64,000 bases of DNA, taken from positions 2,071,001 to 2,135,000 of the forward strand of contig JAQPZY010001664.1 in NCBI GenBank assembly GCA_029931535.1, written 5' to 3'. The stretch's first letter is position 1. Each line of letters opens with the position of its first letter. The notes beneath the pieces are model-generated. The model made no database searches, was not told where the DNA came from, and was given only the letters and a program-made list of their open reading frames with translations. The position numbers and the translations under genes are program-made. Shown here one piece after another: positions 20,701-30,159 of this stretch. This DNA comes from Margaritifera margaritifera (lineage: Eukaryota; Mollusca; Bivalvia; Unionida; Margaritiferidae).

Positions 20701-22705
20701 TGTCATGTGTCAGGCACCTATGCATAAGATGTCATGTGTCAGGCACCTATGTATAAGATGTCATGTGTCAGGCACCTATGCATAAGATGTCATGTGTCAG
20801 GCACCTATGCATAAGATGTCTTGTGTCAGGCACCTATACATAAGATGTCATGTGTTAGGCACCTATGCATAAGATGTCATGTGTCAGGCACCTATACATA
20901 AGATCCACTTCGGGGGAAACATATAACTGTAGAAGACAAAATTGTTCCAAAATAATATAAACAATTTTATAATAAATAAGGTTATTTGTATAATTTCATG
21001 TAGAAATATATTTAAAACTTATTATATGTTCTTATAATACACATTTGTCTTCTGATGGACACTTGCATCCATGTTTATTTCAATTTCTAAATAACAGGCA
21101 AACAATCGAAAAATGTACATTAAAGAAAGTATTTTATAATTTTCTTGTCAAAACTTAGTAATCTATCCCTTGAACCATTCCACTCAGAGCGATAGTCTAT
21201 GTCATATTTGCATGAAAAACATGCCATACTCTTCTTGAATGATATCATTTTATGCCAAGAATGATGTTAGCCTTGCTTGTTCAGTTTTACTTCTGGTCAT
21301 ATAAAATTGTCTAAAGTGAAGCAAGCAAAAAACAACACAAATAACAATCCCACTGAATGTGTTACCTTGTCTTGCTCCTGTCGCTCCATAGCTTGAATCA
21401 TTCAGTTCTCTTTGCTGGAACTCTCCCTGTGTTATTATTAAAGCAATAAAATCAGTTGCATAAATTATATATATATACAGAGAAATAGAGATAGTCGCAA
21501 ATGCATTTTCACTTATTCAGTTATATAAAATCATATACTATAAAAAAATAAATAACCCTAGGACTACTATTTCTCTCATTGAAAAATAAAATAGAAGTAA
21601 CAACATAAAAATAAAAGCTAAAATTGCTTGTCTATAGTTAGTGTTTATACGTTACCCAGGCTATGATGGTAAAAAAAGATTCTACTATCGTGTATTTTGT
21701 TGCATATTTGGTGTCACTCAAGTCACCGAAAAAGCATTGTACACTAAATTTTCAGTCTTCGCATGGTGATGATATGCGGTGATACTTACTATCACTGCCA
21801 TTTGTATTTCTTCCACATAGACAAAGTTTTGTAAACTTTCTTTTCATCACTTTGTCTGTATAAAGGTGGGTTTTGAAAGAATAAGACATTACAAAAGTGT
21901 TTGAGATTCAAATATCAATAACATTATTTATGTGCCTCTGATCAACTTGCAATAAATCATGTTTTCTGAGTGTCACTGTATATCTTATAATTTCTAATGA
22001 TCTCAATTAAAACCTAAAGATTCAAAATAATGTCAAGAATATATGTAAGTGTAAATGTGACTTGAAGAATGGAGAATGATTAGATGTAGTTTATCAGATT
22101 CAGATGAGTTTGTGAAATGATTGGTTACTACTTTCATTTATTTTCGGAGGAAAACGGATGACAATTTCTAAAAGTAATTTTCCATTCGGTAACCAAACAA
22201 AATAGGTATTAATATTTTTACTTTAATATAACAACTTCATTTTATGTTTACATTTTAACTGGAATTATTCATGAAACCTGTGTTTTAGCTAAATCCTATA
22301 AATAGGAAAAGATTCTCCTAATAAAGCAATGGTTGTAGATATGATTGATCATTCTTCTATGAAGACCATGGGCATTTTATTTTTCTTAAGGAAGCCAATC
22401 GCCTATGAGTCTTGAGTAATTTCAGAAAATGAGAGCAAGACAAAGATAAAGCTCTTTGTGCCTTGAAAATATAATATCATTGTAAAACAAAATATCAGCT
22501 GTACATCTGTGGCTATATTATGGCAATGTATTATTTTCACAAATTCTGCTTACTTTACAACTCTCAAGAAAGGTAGGATCAATTACTGTGGCCAGGTGTT
22601 GACATTCAGGTGAGTAACGGATATGTTCCAATAAGGGATCATCATCTTTTGTCCAGTGTGACAGTGTAACACCACATTCATAACAGCACACTCTGTCACC
22701 CTGTC
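9259..22705 (-). CDS. Inhibitor-of-apoptosis protein, BIR-BIR-UBA-RING (5' incomplete)
   Basis: Minus-strand coding exons, 5' to 3': 22554-22705, 21366-21426, 19921-20067, 18038-18210, 12238-12328, 11531-11647, 10413-10595 and 9259-9461 (1127 nt, about 375 codons). Every intron has GT/AG ends and every junction keeps the frame (phases 0,1,1,0,1,1,1). Domain order is half of BIR1, BIR2, UBA-like and C-terminal RING, with no CARD, so it is closer to XIAP/BIRC7-type than to cIAP-type proteins. IAPs bind caspases or IBM-motif proteins through BIR domains and act as RING E3 ubiquitin ligases in the cytosol. The N-terminal half of BIR1 and the start codon were not found between 22706 and about 29000; they may be in a distant exon or lost. 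The Polinton relic lies in the 5.7-kb intron 12329-18037. Calling it a bivalve IAP-expansion member is inference. Confidence 0.88.
10061..10288 (+). repeat. 38-bp minisatellite, 6 copies (IAP intron)
   Basis: Six head-to-tail copies of a 38-bp unit starting 'tcaataattcctggatatct', at 10061, 10099, 10137, 10175, 10213 and 10251. Only a few bases vary. They lie in the last IAP intron, 125 bp from the donor of exon 10413-10595. Confidence 0.97.
10413..10595 (-). CDS. IAP exon: end of UBA and spacer
   Basis: A 183-nt exon with a GACAG acceptor and GTAAGC donor, phase 1 both ends. It begins [17 protein letters not shown], completing the UBA-like region. An acidic/basic spacer, [18 protein letters not shown], and a Lys-rich stretch lead into the RING exon. 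There is no CARD in this spacer. Confidence 0.82.
11531..11647 (-). CDS. IAP exon: UBA-like helices 1-2
   Basis: A 117-nt exon with a TATAG acceptor and GTGTGC donor. It encodes [20 protein letters not shown], then [14 protein letters not shown]. This matches the UBA segment of IAPs (AV..M.E.GY....V..A...L), which binds ubiquitin chains. Its acceptor abuts a long trinucleotide repeat (see findings). Confidence 0.82.
11650..11722 (+). repeat. (ATA)n/(TTA)n inverted trinucleotide tract at a 3' splice site
   Basis: About 48 bp of (ATA)n pass directly into about 25 bp of (TTA)n, so the two parts are complementary and can fold back. On the minus strand the repeat ends at the AG acceptor of exon 11531-11647 and takes the place of a normal polypyrimidine tract. 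Confidence 0.9.
12238..12328 (-). CDS. IAP exon: linker before UBA
   Basis: A 91-nt exon (TTTTAG acceptor, GTATGA donor), phase 0 to 1. It encodes a Ser/Thr-rich linker, [18 protein letters not shown], then [12 protein letters not shown]. No domain is recognised. It is supported by phase agreement with the flanking exons. Confidence 0.72.
12329..13240. other. Intron sequence without recognised features
   Basis: Part of the 5.7-kb IAP intron. It is AT-rich, and I saw no coding, RNA or clear repeat structure. Confidence 0.4.
13443..13637 (-). mobile_element. tRNA-derived SINE with (AACC)n tail
   Basis: Read on the minus strand, the head starts GAGCTGCAGTAGATCAGTTG, with an A-box-like TAGATCAGTTGG and a B box GGGTTCGATACCC. 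An anticodon-type loop CTTGCAA (TGC, Ala-like) is between them. About 85 bp of unrelated body follow, and then the tail AACCAACCAACC at 13448-13479. It sits inside a decayed unit of the 147-bp repeat, in an IAP intron. The pol III boxes and simple tail are SINE features. A functional tRNA is unlikely because the 3' acceptor arm does not close. Confidence 0.75.
14030..14450 (+). repeat. Short degenerate repeat around 'tatgggaatttaacatta'
   Basis: Variants of 'tatgagaatttaacattagtgtttggg' recur at spacings of roughly 50-65 bp from about 14040 to 14450. It is a decayed low-copy minisatellite with no coding potential. Confidence 0.55.
15000..15140 (-). pseudogene. Polinton 'WEVxLxEIxYP' gene remnant
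   Basis: The minus-strand frame gives [11 protein letters not shown] and then [12 protein letters not shown] before a stop. In animal Polintons a protein beginning FTV.LP.PL.LEG.WEV.L.EI.YPH is very common and is thought to be a virion component. Only this N-terminal signature is legible; the rest, down to about 14450, is scrambled. Confidence 0.6.
15649..16529 (-). pseudogene. Polinton-type integrase remnant
   Basis: At 16305-16529 (minus) the reading is [16 protein letters not shown], then [19 protein letters not shown], the start of a retroviral-type rve integrase core in its Polinton/F54H12.3-like form (usual pattern D-x-Q-W-Q-x-D-L-x-D-M ... GYxYLLxxIDxFSKYAW). The middle (16027-16304) is full of stops; the second Asp and the Glu of the DDE triad are not recoverable. 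At 15649-16026 the tail resumes with [20 protein letters not shown] and INRIIDQRK, matching the segment before and into the C-terminal chromodomain. Clearly dead. Confidence 0.8.
16660..17010 (-). pseudogene. Lys-rich remnant between Polinton genes
   Basis: In one minus-strand frame, interrupted by a single stop, I read [16 protein letters not shown] and then [15 protein letters not shown] and [15 protein letters not shown]. It is strongly basic and lies between the LVQQGGFL remnant and the integrase. It is probably part of the same Polinton, but I do not recognise the family. Confidence 0.35.
17318..17578 (-). pseudogene. Polinton small structural gene remnant (LVQQGGFL motif)
   Basis: The C-terminal part reads [20 protein letters not shown] followed by [10 protein letters not shown] Lys-rich stretch followed by (V/I)LVQQGGFL and a hydrophobic end is a recurring small protein in animal Polintons. 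The upstream portion is Cys/His-rich and eroded. Assignment rests on that motif and on the neighbouring Polinton integrase; the function of the family is not established. Confidence 0.55.
18038..18210 (-). CDS. IAP exon: C-terminal half of BIR2
   Basis: A 173-nt exon (TTACAAG acceptor, GTTTGT donor). It begins [18 protein letters not shown] and continues [17 protein letters not shown]. Zinc ligands are C-x2-C-x16-H-x6-C. It retains W..GDDPW.EH, the groove of type II BIR domains that binds IBM tetrapeptides of caspases and Smac-like antagonists. BIR2 is thus the likely ligand-binding BIR of this protein. A charged tail, [11 protein letters not shown], follows. Confidence 0.93.
18746..19486 (+). 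repeat. 37-bp minisatellite, 20 copies (IAP intron)
   Basis: Twenty contiguous copies of a 37-bp unit starting 'tcttttctaactactactag' and ending 'catcatattagcaaag'. There are few substitutions (T/C at one position, A/G and A/T at two) and one extra base in the penultimate copy. It lies within the intron that splits BIR2. Confidence 0.98.
19921..20067 (-). CDS. IAP exon: N-terminal half of BIR2
   Basis: A 147-nt exon with a TTCAG acceptor and GTATGT donor. It encodes the BIR entry helices: [19 protein letters not shown], then AAAGFYYTG at the donor. R..STF and AGFYYTG are hallmarks of a BIR domain. The Trp of 'TFxxWP' is Phe. The split falls between AGFYYT and G, before the zinc-binding half in the next exon. 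Confidence 0.88.
20160..20540 (-). CDS. Unidentified 126-codon ORF in an IAP intron
   Basis: A minus-strand ORF from ATG at 20540 to a stop at 20160. It contains [20 protein letters not shown], a basic stretch KKKIKTVKP, then [20 protein letters not shown]. The Cys/His spacing (C-x4-C-x5-C-x3-C) could be a zinc site, but I recognise no family. It lies between the BIR2 entry exon and the linker exon, which join in phase without it, so it is not needed for the IAP reading frame. It could be an alternative or captured exon, a relic, or chance. The adjacent 29-bp minisatellite starts 30 bp upstream. Confidence 0.3.
   Translation of the reverse strand: MLCHLHFSFNYLSIIENLLNTDFLLNPLKNIQTLFTLQCNLVKLFSPTLDARQFLSCRKLRIFLNETEEKFILLKFEKRGVWVQKKKIKTVKPTCFHRSCLTGQQCKNICMKMKEVLYGNHCNFIT
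20571..20904 (+). repeat. 29-bp minisatellite, about 11 copies (IAP intron)
   Basis: The unit is 'gatgtcatgtgtcaggcacc' plus 'tatgcataa'. Cores 'caggcacctat' occur at about 20582 and 20623, then every 29 bp from 20653 to 20885. The first two units are longer and begin with 'cttccagatatc'. Confidence 0.95.
21366..21426 (-). CDS. IAP exon: BIR1-BIR2 linker
   Basis: This 61-nt exon (ACACAG acceptor, GTAACA donor) encodes [20 protein letters not shown] plus one base. It was found because the flanking exons need a phase 0 to phase 1 connector, and this stretch supplies one with good splice sites. The sequence is low-complexity linker without a domain. Confidence 0.7.
22554..22705 (-). CDS. IAP exon: C-terminal half of BIR1
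   Basis: The exon starts after AATAG and ends before GTAAGC, entering in phase 1 and leaving in phase 0. It reads [16 protein letters not shown], then [15 protein letters not shown]. The zinc ligands keep BIR spacing exactly: C-x2-C-x16-H-x6-C. The usual W of 'GDDPWxEH' is Leu here, and 'WFPxC' is 'YSPEC'. The peptide-binding groove is therefore atypical, as in other BIR1 domains. The partner exon with the R..TF..WP..AGFYYTG half was not located upstream. Confidence 0.85.
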
Positions 22706-25330
22706 CTATTTAAAAAGTTGATGTTGTAGTTGAATTCGATAAAAATATTTGGCATATTACATTTTTTAGAAATAAGAACAATACCACATAGCAATTTCTT
22801 ATTGCATTTAAGATACATTGCCATCGTACTTGGTGATCACATCAGCATGACATAATAATTATTAAGAACTCTAAATTAATCACAAAATTACATACATGGC
22901 TTACTCCATTATATAGTACTGGATTTTTGTGGCCCATGGATAGCGGTTTTTATGTCCAAGCAGTTCCAATACCACCTGCTATGGTGGATTGATACAAACT
23001 TCAAGTGAACATGTGTGTATTTATCATGTACAAATAAAATCAATGAACATCACTAACACACAACAGACCTGTATATGACTTGTTGGCATCATGTTTGTTT
23101 TCATTGATGGGGTCTGCTTATTGTTAAGAGAGGCATCATGCTTCCAATACTTCACGTAGTTGAGTGTTGGTGCTGACAACAGTGACATATATCTTCAGGA
23201 AACCTAAAAAGGAATAAAATGATAAGATTGAACATGAACAAACCTATTCATTATTTGCTTTCCTGCTTTGATTATTTATTTGTTTGTCCTCATCCTGCCT
23301 CTACTGACCTTTTATATATATATTTACATAAACGATATAAATAAAACTAACACGTCATCAATTAAGTGCCTCCTTCTGAACTCACTTCTGCCTCCAATAC
23401 ACTTCCACCTGCCCTTCAAGTAGCTACCCTCTGCATCTCTCACTAAAATGCCTCAATAAAAGGGTGATTTTCTATTAATTCAACATATAGAATTTATGTT
23501 ATGTTTTCATTGGATACATATATGAGCGTTTTAATCTGTTCTTAGTTTTAAAAACATGACATTTTAACTTTCATCATCAAGGCAGGTCCTTCTATAAAAA
23601 AATAATACCCCTTTATTAAAAAATTGTGCCCCTCTGTATTTATAGGCTATCAGCAACTTAAGAGAGCAGTTGGATTTGGATTACCTAATCTGTTGCAATA
23701 AATTACATTTTGACATCTTGCATTTTCACATGCAAAGATATAAGGATATATTTTTCACATGAAAAAATACAGAAATGTAATATAGAGAGGATATTTTCTT
23801 CTCCTACATTAATATCATCCAACCTTCGTTCCTCTCCTTCAATCGTGCGCCTTGTTTCTAGCGACCTAACATGCTTGTTTCTAGATAATATCATCATCAA
23901 CTGTCACCAGCGTTCTTCAAGAGTGACAGCAAATATTTAATAAGTAAAATCAGAAAAAATGAGATTTAAGCAGGTAGTTTCATTTTCATTGACATTTTGG
24001 CCTTGAATTTTGTATTATATGCTAAAGATAGGTTCGCTGATCACATGTTGGCTTTGTTTACATATCTTGAACAGGAAAACCCACTTTGGAATTTATTAAA
24101 CAGCAAAGCCAATGTAAATATTTGGTTTTAATCATGTGGGGTTCTTATACAACGTAAGAAATGTATATTCACTATGGACTTTTTCGTTTTAGTATTATTT
24201 CATAATTAACATATATTCCACATCAAATGACATTGAATCTATTATAATAAAATGTCTATCCATTCACCAGTGTCTATTTTTAAATTTCTCTCTCCCTCTG
24301 TCTCTCTCTCTCTCTTGATTCATGTATTTATATGGTAAAGAACAAGCAAGCAGTAATGTAAGTGCACAAACTGCATATAGAATGAACGGAAACAAATTTT
24401 CATTTTTAAATTTTATTCTTTTTATTTCAAAAACACAGAGACACTATAAACTAATAATATCCATACCTTGGCCTAACTGGCACATTCCGGTCATATGCCC
24501 CCCCCCCCCTTATTACGGTGACTGCAATATTTTTTTTATTTATTGAGTTTAGTATAATTTAAACATGGGTATAATATGTAGAAATAAATTTATAAACACA
24601 TATAAAACAGTTTTAATGAAGGTCCGAAATTTGTGTTAGATTTCATGAAAATTAATATGGGGTAGGGCAAAGGGTACATGTATTCCTCAGAAGACAGCTC
24701 ACAAATATGACTTTCATTCTTTGTACTAATTCAAACTGAAGTTATAAACATGTTTTGTACCACAATCAAGAGTTTTAGACTCTATTCATTTTCATGAAAT
24801 TATGTGGGACCATGTTTTTCTGAAGGCTGATAAAAACGCATTTTTGGAATTGCACACGGCCACTTATATCAGTTGGAGAAATCACGCCAAGTAGCATATA
24901 AGAAACAGTTCAGACGTGATTTTTTATCATTCTTGGATGCATCTCCATTGAAAAATAGCTTGGTTTAGTTGCAAAAGCTGGTACTTCATTATTCATGTCC
25001 TAGACCGACTCGGAGGCCTTCAGACATTTTAATATGTAAAAATTATCTGCTTTACAACCTTATTACAGGTTTAAAAAAAAATAAAAAATAAAAATAGATT
25101 CCAGTATGTGTGTTCCAAGGAATTTACAGTTACGTCCTTCTGGTCTCGACAGGCGATTGCAACAATGTAGCATTGGTATAGCGTAACACAAGAAGAATCC
25201 CATGGGAAGTGTATGCATACCATTATAATGATTTGGGTTTCACTCTGTTACTTGGTGTAAGTTAAAGTTCAAGGTTGTGACCCAGCTCAAATTCTTTTTT
25301 CTCTCACTTTACAGATTTGCGCATATGTTT
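22706..25330. other. Upstream/intron region with no confirmed exon
   Basis: Searched on the minus strand for the missing N-terminal BIR1 half (R..TF..WP..AGFYYTG before a GT donor); none found. The region is AT-rich, with a C-run near 24500 and a (CT)n tract at about 24290-24315. No other coding signal except the weak item at 23069-23188. Confidence 0.45.
23069..23188 (-). CDS. Possible short coding exon upstream of BIR1
   Basis: The minus strand reads from ATG at 23188: MSLLSAPTLNYVKYWKHD, then 22 further residues, to a CAG/GTCTGT donor at 23069. It is followed by a stop 57 bp later if unspliced. Its phase 0 end does not fit the phase 1 entry of the BIR1 exon, so it is not shown to belong to the IAP gene. 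Weak call, kept because the composition looks coding. Confidence 0.15.
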
Positions 25331-25339
25331 GTCCCTTAT

Positions 25340-25595
25340 GTCATGAGGGAGATATATATAAGGGCAAGCAGAGGTGATTTTGGTGAAATTGTGTAACATG
25401 TATATTAATATTTTTCTCGTTATTTTATTAATGATTAAAATGTGGAAATTCATCACGGTTCTAGGTAATATAAAAACATAGGCCTACTGTTGAAACCAGA
25501 ATTAAATGCATATTTATACGTCATGGACGAATCATAAATAGATATACATGTACCAACAGTATTGGTATATCAAATTGCTTTATACCGCGCGGTAG
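25340..25595 (-). repeat. Dispersed repeat, inverted relative to 58985-59215
   Basis: Read on the minus strand this matches 58985-59215. Shared pieces are 'ggtttcaacagt', 'gatgaatttccac/gacgaatttccac', 'aaaataacgagaaaaa' and 'atattaat'. One end is the hairpin-forming 'caatttgatataccaatac', next to its complement 'gtattggtatatcaaattg'. It probably belongs to a non-autonomous transposon family with palindromic ends. Confidence 0.65.
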
Positions 25596-25659
25596 CGGCA
25601 TAGGGTAGCTGCTTTCTACCGGGCCTAGCGAATTTAAACGATCTTACATCGAGCCATAC

Positions 25660-25788
25660 CTGCATGAAATCGATATGAAGATGGTTTATCTTCTCAGAAA
25701 TTGCGAGTATGACATTGGTTTTGTCTTTAATCCGCTGACAGGCGAGAGAAACTGCAGTGTTGATGAAATTTGACCTGGTACACGTCAT
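25660..25788 (-). CDS. Candidate first coding exon (unassigned)
   Basis: Minus strand from ATG at 25788 there are 43 open codons (MTCTRSNFINTAVSLACQRI, later NHLHIDFMQ) up to CAG/GTATGG, a good donor, leaving phase 0. The upstream 900 bp is less AT-rich and has several CACGTG-type sites. No domain is recognised, and no downstream phase 0 acceptor exon has been linked to it. It could be the start of the IAP transcript, of another gene, or chance. Confidence 0.2.
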
Positions 25789-25799
25789 TAGTATTTCTA

Positions 25800-26682
25800 G
25801 TCACGTGACTACCCTCATCTCGCAACCTATATGTCCAGGACATCAGAGGTCAAATAGTCACGTGATATCAACAATAAACCCCTTTCCAATGTTGTTGTTA
25901 AAAAAATTCGAAAACATTAAATGAAAGTCACGTAATGTTTGTAAAATAACGAAAGGACACACAATTCTCAACATATTTATTCCGAGAGCAACTACCAGAA
26001 ACCTGTCGCTGTCATAGTAACCTGAAGAAAGCCAGATTCATCAAGGGGGCGCTCTACAGATAATACATGCTTCTGAGAGAGTGACAGGTGTAAGATGAAG
26101 TATTTTGCATTTGCAACATGCACAATGGAGAGAATGTTGGCATACCTCTATGTTACTTTCATGTACTGTGGCTGAAATTTCTTTACATATTGTACTTGTG
26201 GACACTGGACATGATCTAAGCACACGGCAGACAAAATAGCCGCTCTAAAGTACTCGAAAAATCAGCCTGAATTAGTCAAAAGTGCACTATTTTCAGGAGT
26301 TATTAAAATAGGGAAACGAATTTTGCCAGAGCAGACAATACCAGCCTCTGAAAGTACTATGAATAAATTACAAAATATCTAAAAAGTAAAAAAAGTTATC
26401 GGCTCTTTTTTTTTTATTTACCTTTGAAGTCCAGGAAGTGAAAATGACCAAGCGGAGCTAGCAGTTTTTTGAGAGGTGCACATCTTAAGTAAGACCAAGC
26501 TGTATACTCTATAACCCAAATTTCACCCATCAATCATACACCAAAATAAAGGGAATTCAAAGTTCTTTTAACAATGCCTAAGATATACAAGGTCTTTTTT
26601 AAATTTCTAACCTATGCAAAGTACGAAACTGGAGAGCGCCACCCAAGCACAGAGCACATTGTCAACGTGGTAGTCACGTGAT
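25800..26682. promoter_or_regulatory. Cluster of GTCACGTGA E-box/CLEAR-like sites
   Basis: GTCACGTGAC occurs at 25800-25809, with GTCACGTGAT at 25857-25866 and 26673-26682 and GTCACGTAAT at 25927-25936. GTCACGTGAC is the palindromic core bound by bHLH-zip factors of the USF/MITF/TFEB type. The cluster lies just upstream (minus strand) of the candidate first exon. Regulatory use is inference. Confidence 0.35.
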
Positions 26683-27724
26683 ACAAACAAAAACATCATT
26701 GGCATGTACTCTGTAACGGATCTGTCTGCAAAAAAAAAACAACAACATTAAAAGTGTCATATAAAGAACGAATTACCACTAGTATAATTGGTGCTTTCAT
26801 TTGGACGTCAGTTTGTGTAGATATCAACCAGATGCAGCAAGTGTAAGGTTCTCAGAGATTTAGTATGATTAAAATTAACGAAAACATGGTAACGTACCTG
26901 TTCTAAATCTCGTGTAACACATACGATTAGAGTTGCATATACTATTGAATGAAAGTAAGTATATAAGATGTGGTTACATAATTATATATAATTTGCTGAG
27001 ACAAGGAGCTTTCCAAATTAATTTGTTTGGATTCACCTTGTTGTACATACAAATGTGGTAACTTTCCTGTTTGAAAAGGATCTCCTTTCACTAAATAACA
27101 TATATAAAGAGTCAAAATGTGGTATATTTCAAATAAATATCTTGTGCATAACGACCATAATTAAACTCGGAAGCGGCTTGTTGAATATTAATGCTCTCGT
27201 TTGTTTCAAGATATGATAAGATTCCAACTGGCAGAGATCATGATATTCATGTAAATCCAGCAGGATTTCTTTTGCAATATCATTGAACATAAAGCGCAAG
27301 TATATAATGTTTCAAAACACTCTTTCGGTAAACTGATTTTACTGAAGTCAAAGGGCAAATTATATTTTACTTTTGGCCCCTGTAGTGGGAATGAACCCAT
27401 TACAGTTTCACTTTCGATGAACAATATTAAAGTTAATCAATTATTAGAAAGGTTAGTTACATTATTATCCGGTACCGTATCTCTTTCCATATAATGAAAG
27501 TGCGCTTGACCTGAATGGTGTCCGATTGTGAGTCGAGTAAACATCCCGTAACGTATGCACTGTGTTAGTCAAGAAAGAATATGACTATAAGCAAAAGAGA
27601 GATGATGCTGACCTACTGCAAGGTTCTAACAGCATACGTATATAAGATTATGAAATAAAGAAGGAAAACAAGAGACTTAATAATAAAGAAAGACACAAAA
27701 ACGCCAGAAAATGCAAACATATGT

Positions 27725-27859
<135 letters not shown>

Positions 27860-27899
27860 TTTAATTCATTAGGCGACCGATACAACTTTGTTCGCATCT

Positions 27900-28920
27900 A
27901 ATATTGACCTTAGATTTATGTGCAAAAGGAAATTAACTATTTAATTAAAGAAGAACATTATCGGAAATTATATACAAGGTTCAAGCTGCGATCCTTTAAC
28001 TAACAAGATTGTACATTACAACTTCACTCAAGTATTAAAACTGGCGCGACTATATAAGAAAACAAAGTTCTACTTAACAGGTTTGGTACATATATACGTA
28101 CAAAGTGTCATTTTGTAATTACTTGTACAGGTTGTAGTGTTACGACTCTAGGTCTTAAAAAAATATGTAACAGAAAGAAAGTGAAACCAGCAATGTAAGA
28201 AATATCAACAAGCAATTAATTTCCCTATAATACAAAGTGAAATTCAAGATATACATACAATCTTGTGAATCAAATTCCAAATAATCCTAAATGTCCTAAT
28301 CACAAGTCCAAAAATATAGAATATTCCTAATGAGTTCCTATGATACAATCCAGAATGTCTTTGAATGAGTTAACAAAAGTATAAAGTAATGTAACAATTC
28401 AAAAGTCAATGAGCACTTTAGTAATTCCAATGAATATATTAAGTAAATAATTCCACTCGAATTATATCTGATTTCAGCGGCACACACTATAAAATCTAAT
28501 CTCATGGATTCCCACATACTGATCTAAAGCATGAATGAATTATTTGTTTACCGAATCCCTAATTATACACATTTTCACTGGACCTATATCAACCGGATGT
28601 GAAGGAATACAATGAAAAAAAACAACACCATTTTAATTGTAAATAAGAATGGCCTTGAACTAAAATGCCCAGAATCTAAAGTGCAACTTGTCATCATGGA
28701 CAAAATTTAAACACACATTATAGATTAAATATACATAACAGTAGACAATGAAAATAAATCTCTTTTTCTGATCGAACCAAATTCAGTATTGAGAAGTAAC
28801 ACTAATAACTCGTTACTCCACTCAAAAGGTATTTATCACATGACAAATGACGTGCTTGGACGAAAACACGATACTAATATTCGGTGTAAATTATAGAATT
28901 ACCTCCCCTGCCGAACAAGC
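27900..28920. other. AT-rich stretch without recognised features
   Basis: No convincing coding sequence or repeat was seen on either strand. Confidence 0.4.
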
Positions 28921-28925
28921 TGGGC

Positions 28926-29219
28926 AACACTTTTACACGAATGCCAATAAGAAATTAATTTGTTGTGTATGTTGTATATATTTTAATTTTTCAATTAGTA
29001 AAAGAAGTATACGGTCAAATAAGTTTCAAATATTGATGTGCGACCTAAAATATTTTAACAGTAGTAATGAGATTGCTTGAACACTTTTACACGAATGAAT
29101 TTGTCGTGTATGTTGTATATATTTTATTTTTTCAATTACTAAAAGAAGTATACCGGCAAATAAGTTTCAACTATTGATGTGCGACCTAAAATATTGTAAC
29201 GGTAGTAATGAGATTGTCT
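28926..29219 (+). repeat. Tandem duplication, two ~145-bp copies
   Basis: 'aacacttttacacgaatg' through 'gtaatgagattg' occurs at 28926-29079 and again at 29080-29219, with a short deletion and about ten substitutions in the second copy. Confidence 0.9.
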
Positions 29220-29528
29220 GAAAAATAGAAAGAAACAAAGTCATCTTGCGATTTAGACCAAGGTTATTTATTCTGTGTGGTTTATTAAAGTTTAACAGCG
29301 TAACATGGCCTATTTTATTAATATGTTCAATTGTAATTTTCACCACCAAAAAAAGACAGCAAAAAATGTCTTTTAATCAATTTATCAATTAACTTTTATT
29401 TCTGAAAGATCTGCATGCTTTGCGGGTGTTGTATGATAAAATATTATTAGCAAATGTTACGATTCCGGCACATATTATTACCGGCTGGTAATTTGGTATA
29501 AGTGGTTTTTGTGTATAGATAGACAACA

Positions 29529-29734
29529 CAGTGCTGGATTACCCAATAGGTAGAATAAGCACGTGCTTAGGGCACCAGCAAGGCAGGGGCACCAACAAAT
29601 AAAAAAATAAAATAAAAAAATGACAAATTTTTTATTTTACGGTTAAGTATTGTTTTTATTTTGAATTACATGGAGTGGGGGGCACCATAATCTTTTCAGT
29701 GCTTAGGGCCTCTAAAGGTCTTAATCCGGCCCTG
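29529..29734 (+). mobile_element. 206-bp hAT-type MITE with 8-bp TSD
   Basis: Left end CAGTGCTGGATTA and right end TAATCCGGCCCTG are inverted repeats matching at 11 of 13 positions. The element is flanked by a perfect 8-bp duplication AGACAACA (29521-29528 and 29735-29742). Eight-base target duplications and CAGGGCCGGATTA-like ends are hAT features, resembling Zaphod-type elements. The inside ('gtgcttagggcaccagcaag') has no ORF, so it is non-autonomous. Confidence 0.93.
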
Positions 29735-30159
29735 AGACAACAGCTATTAGGTCAAAGACTCTAAATTACAACTGACATTAGAAATAGAGAAGTATTCCAA
29801 ATTCAGCTTCTGAACCTACCTGTTCAACACTTAGTTGAAAGCCAGTCCCCAAGGATACAATACTTAATTTAGGGTAATTTCTTTTCTTTCTTTTTTTAAG
29901 ACATGATTATATAGAGAAAACAAAGCAGATAATCAAAAGCACGCTTAATCTGGAGTTAAATGCCAGTAATTTCGATAATTAAAGTTACCTGCGGGGTCAC
30001 TACATAGTACTTGTTTTGAAACTGCACTTATTTGCATGCCAGGCTAGGCGCCATTATAAAGCTCCATGAGTAAAAGTAAAAGTAATATGGGCATAGCGAT
30101 TATCTTTTATTCTAAATTTCAACTAAAGACAAACAGTTCTCGCGAATTGTTGAGTGGAA

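Noticed and set aside
23060..23210. Missing N-terminal half of BIR1
   Set aside because: There is a donor in a frame giving SYTG, but that frame has a stop 17 codons upstream and no R..TF..WP or AGF motif.
28847..29080. 77-codon ORF
   Set aside because: Overlaps one unit of a recent tandem duplication. The second unit has a deletion that breaks the frame, so there is no sign of selection.
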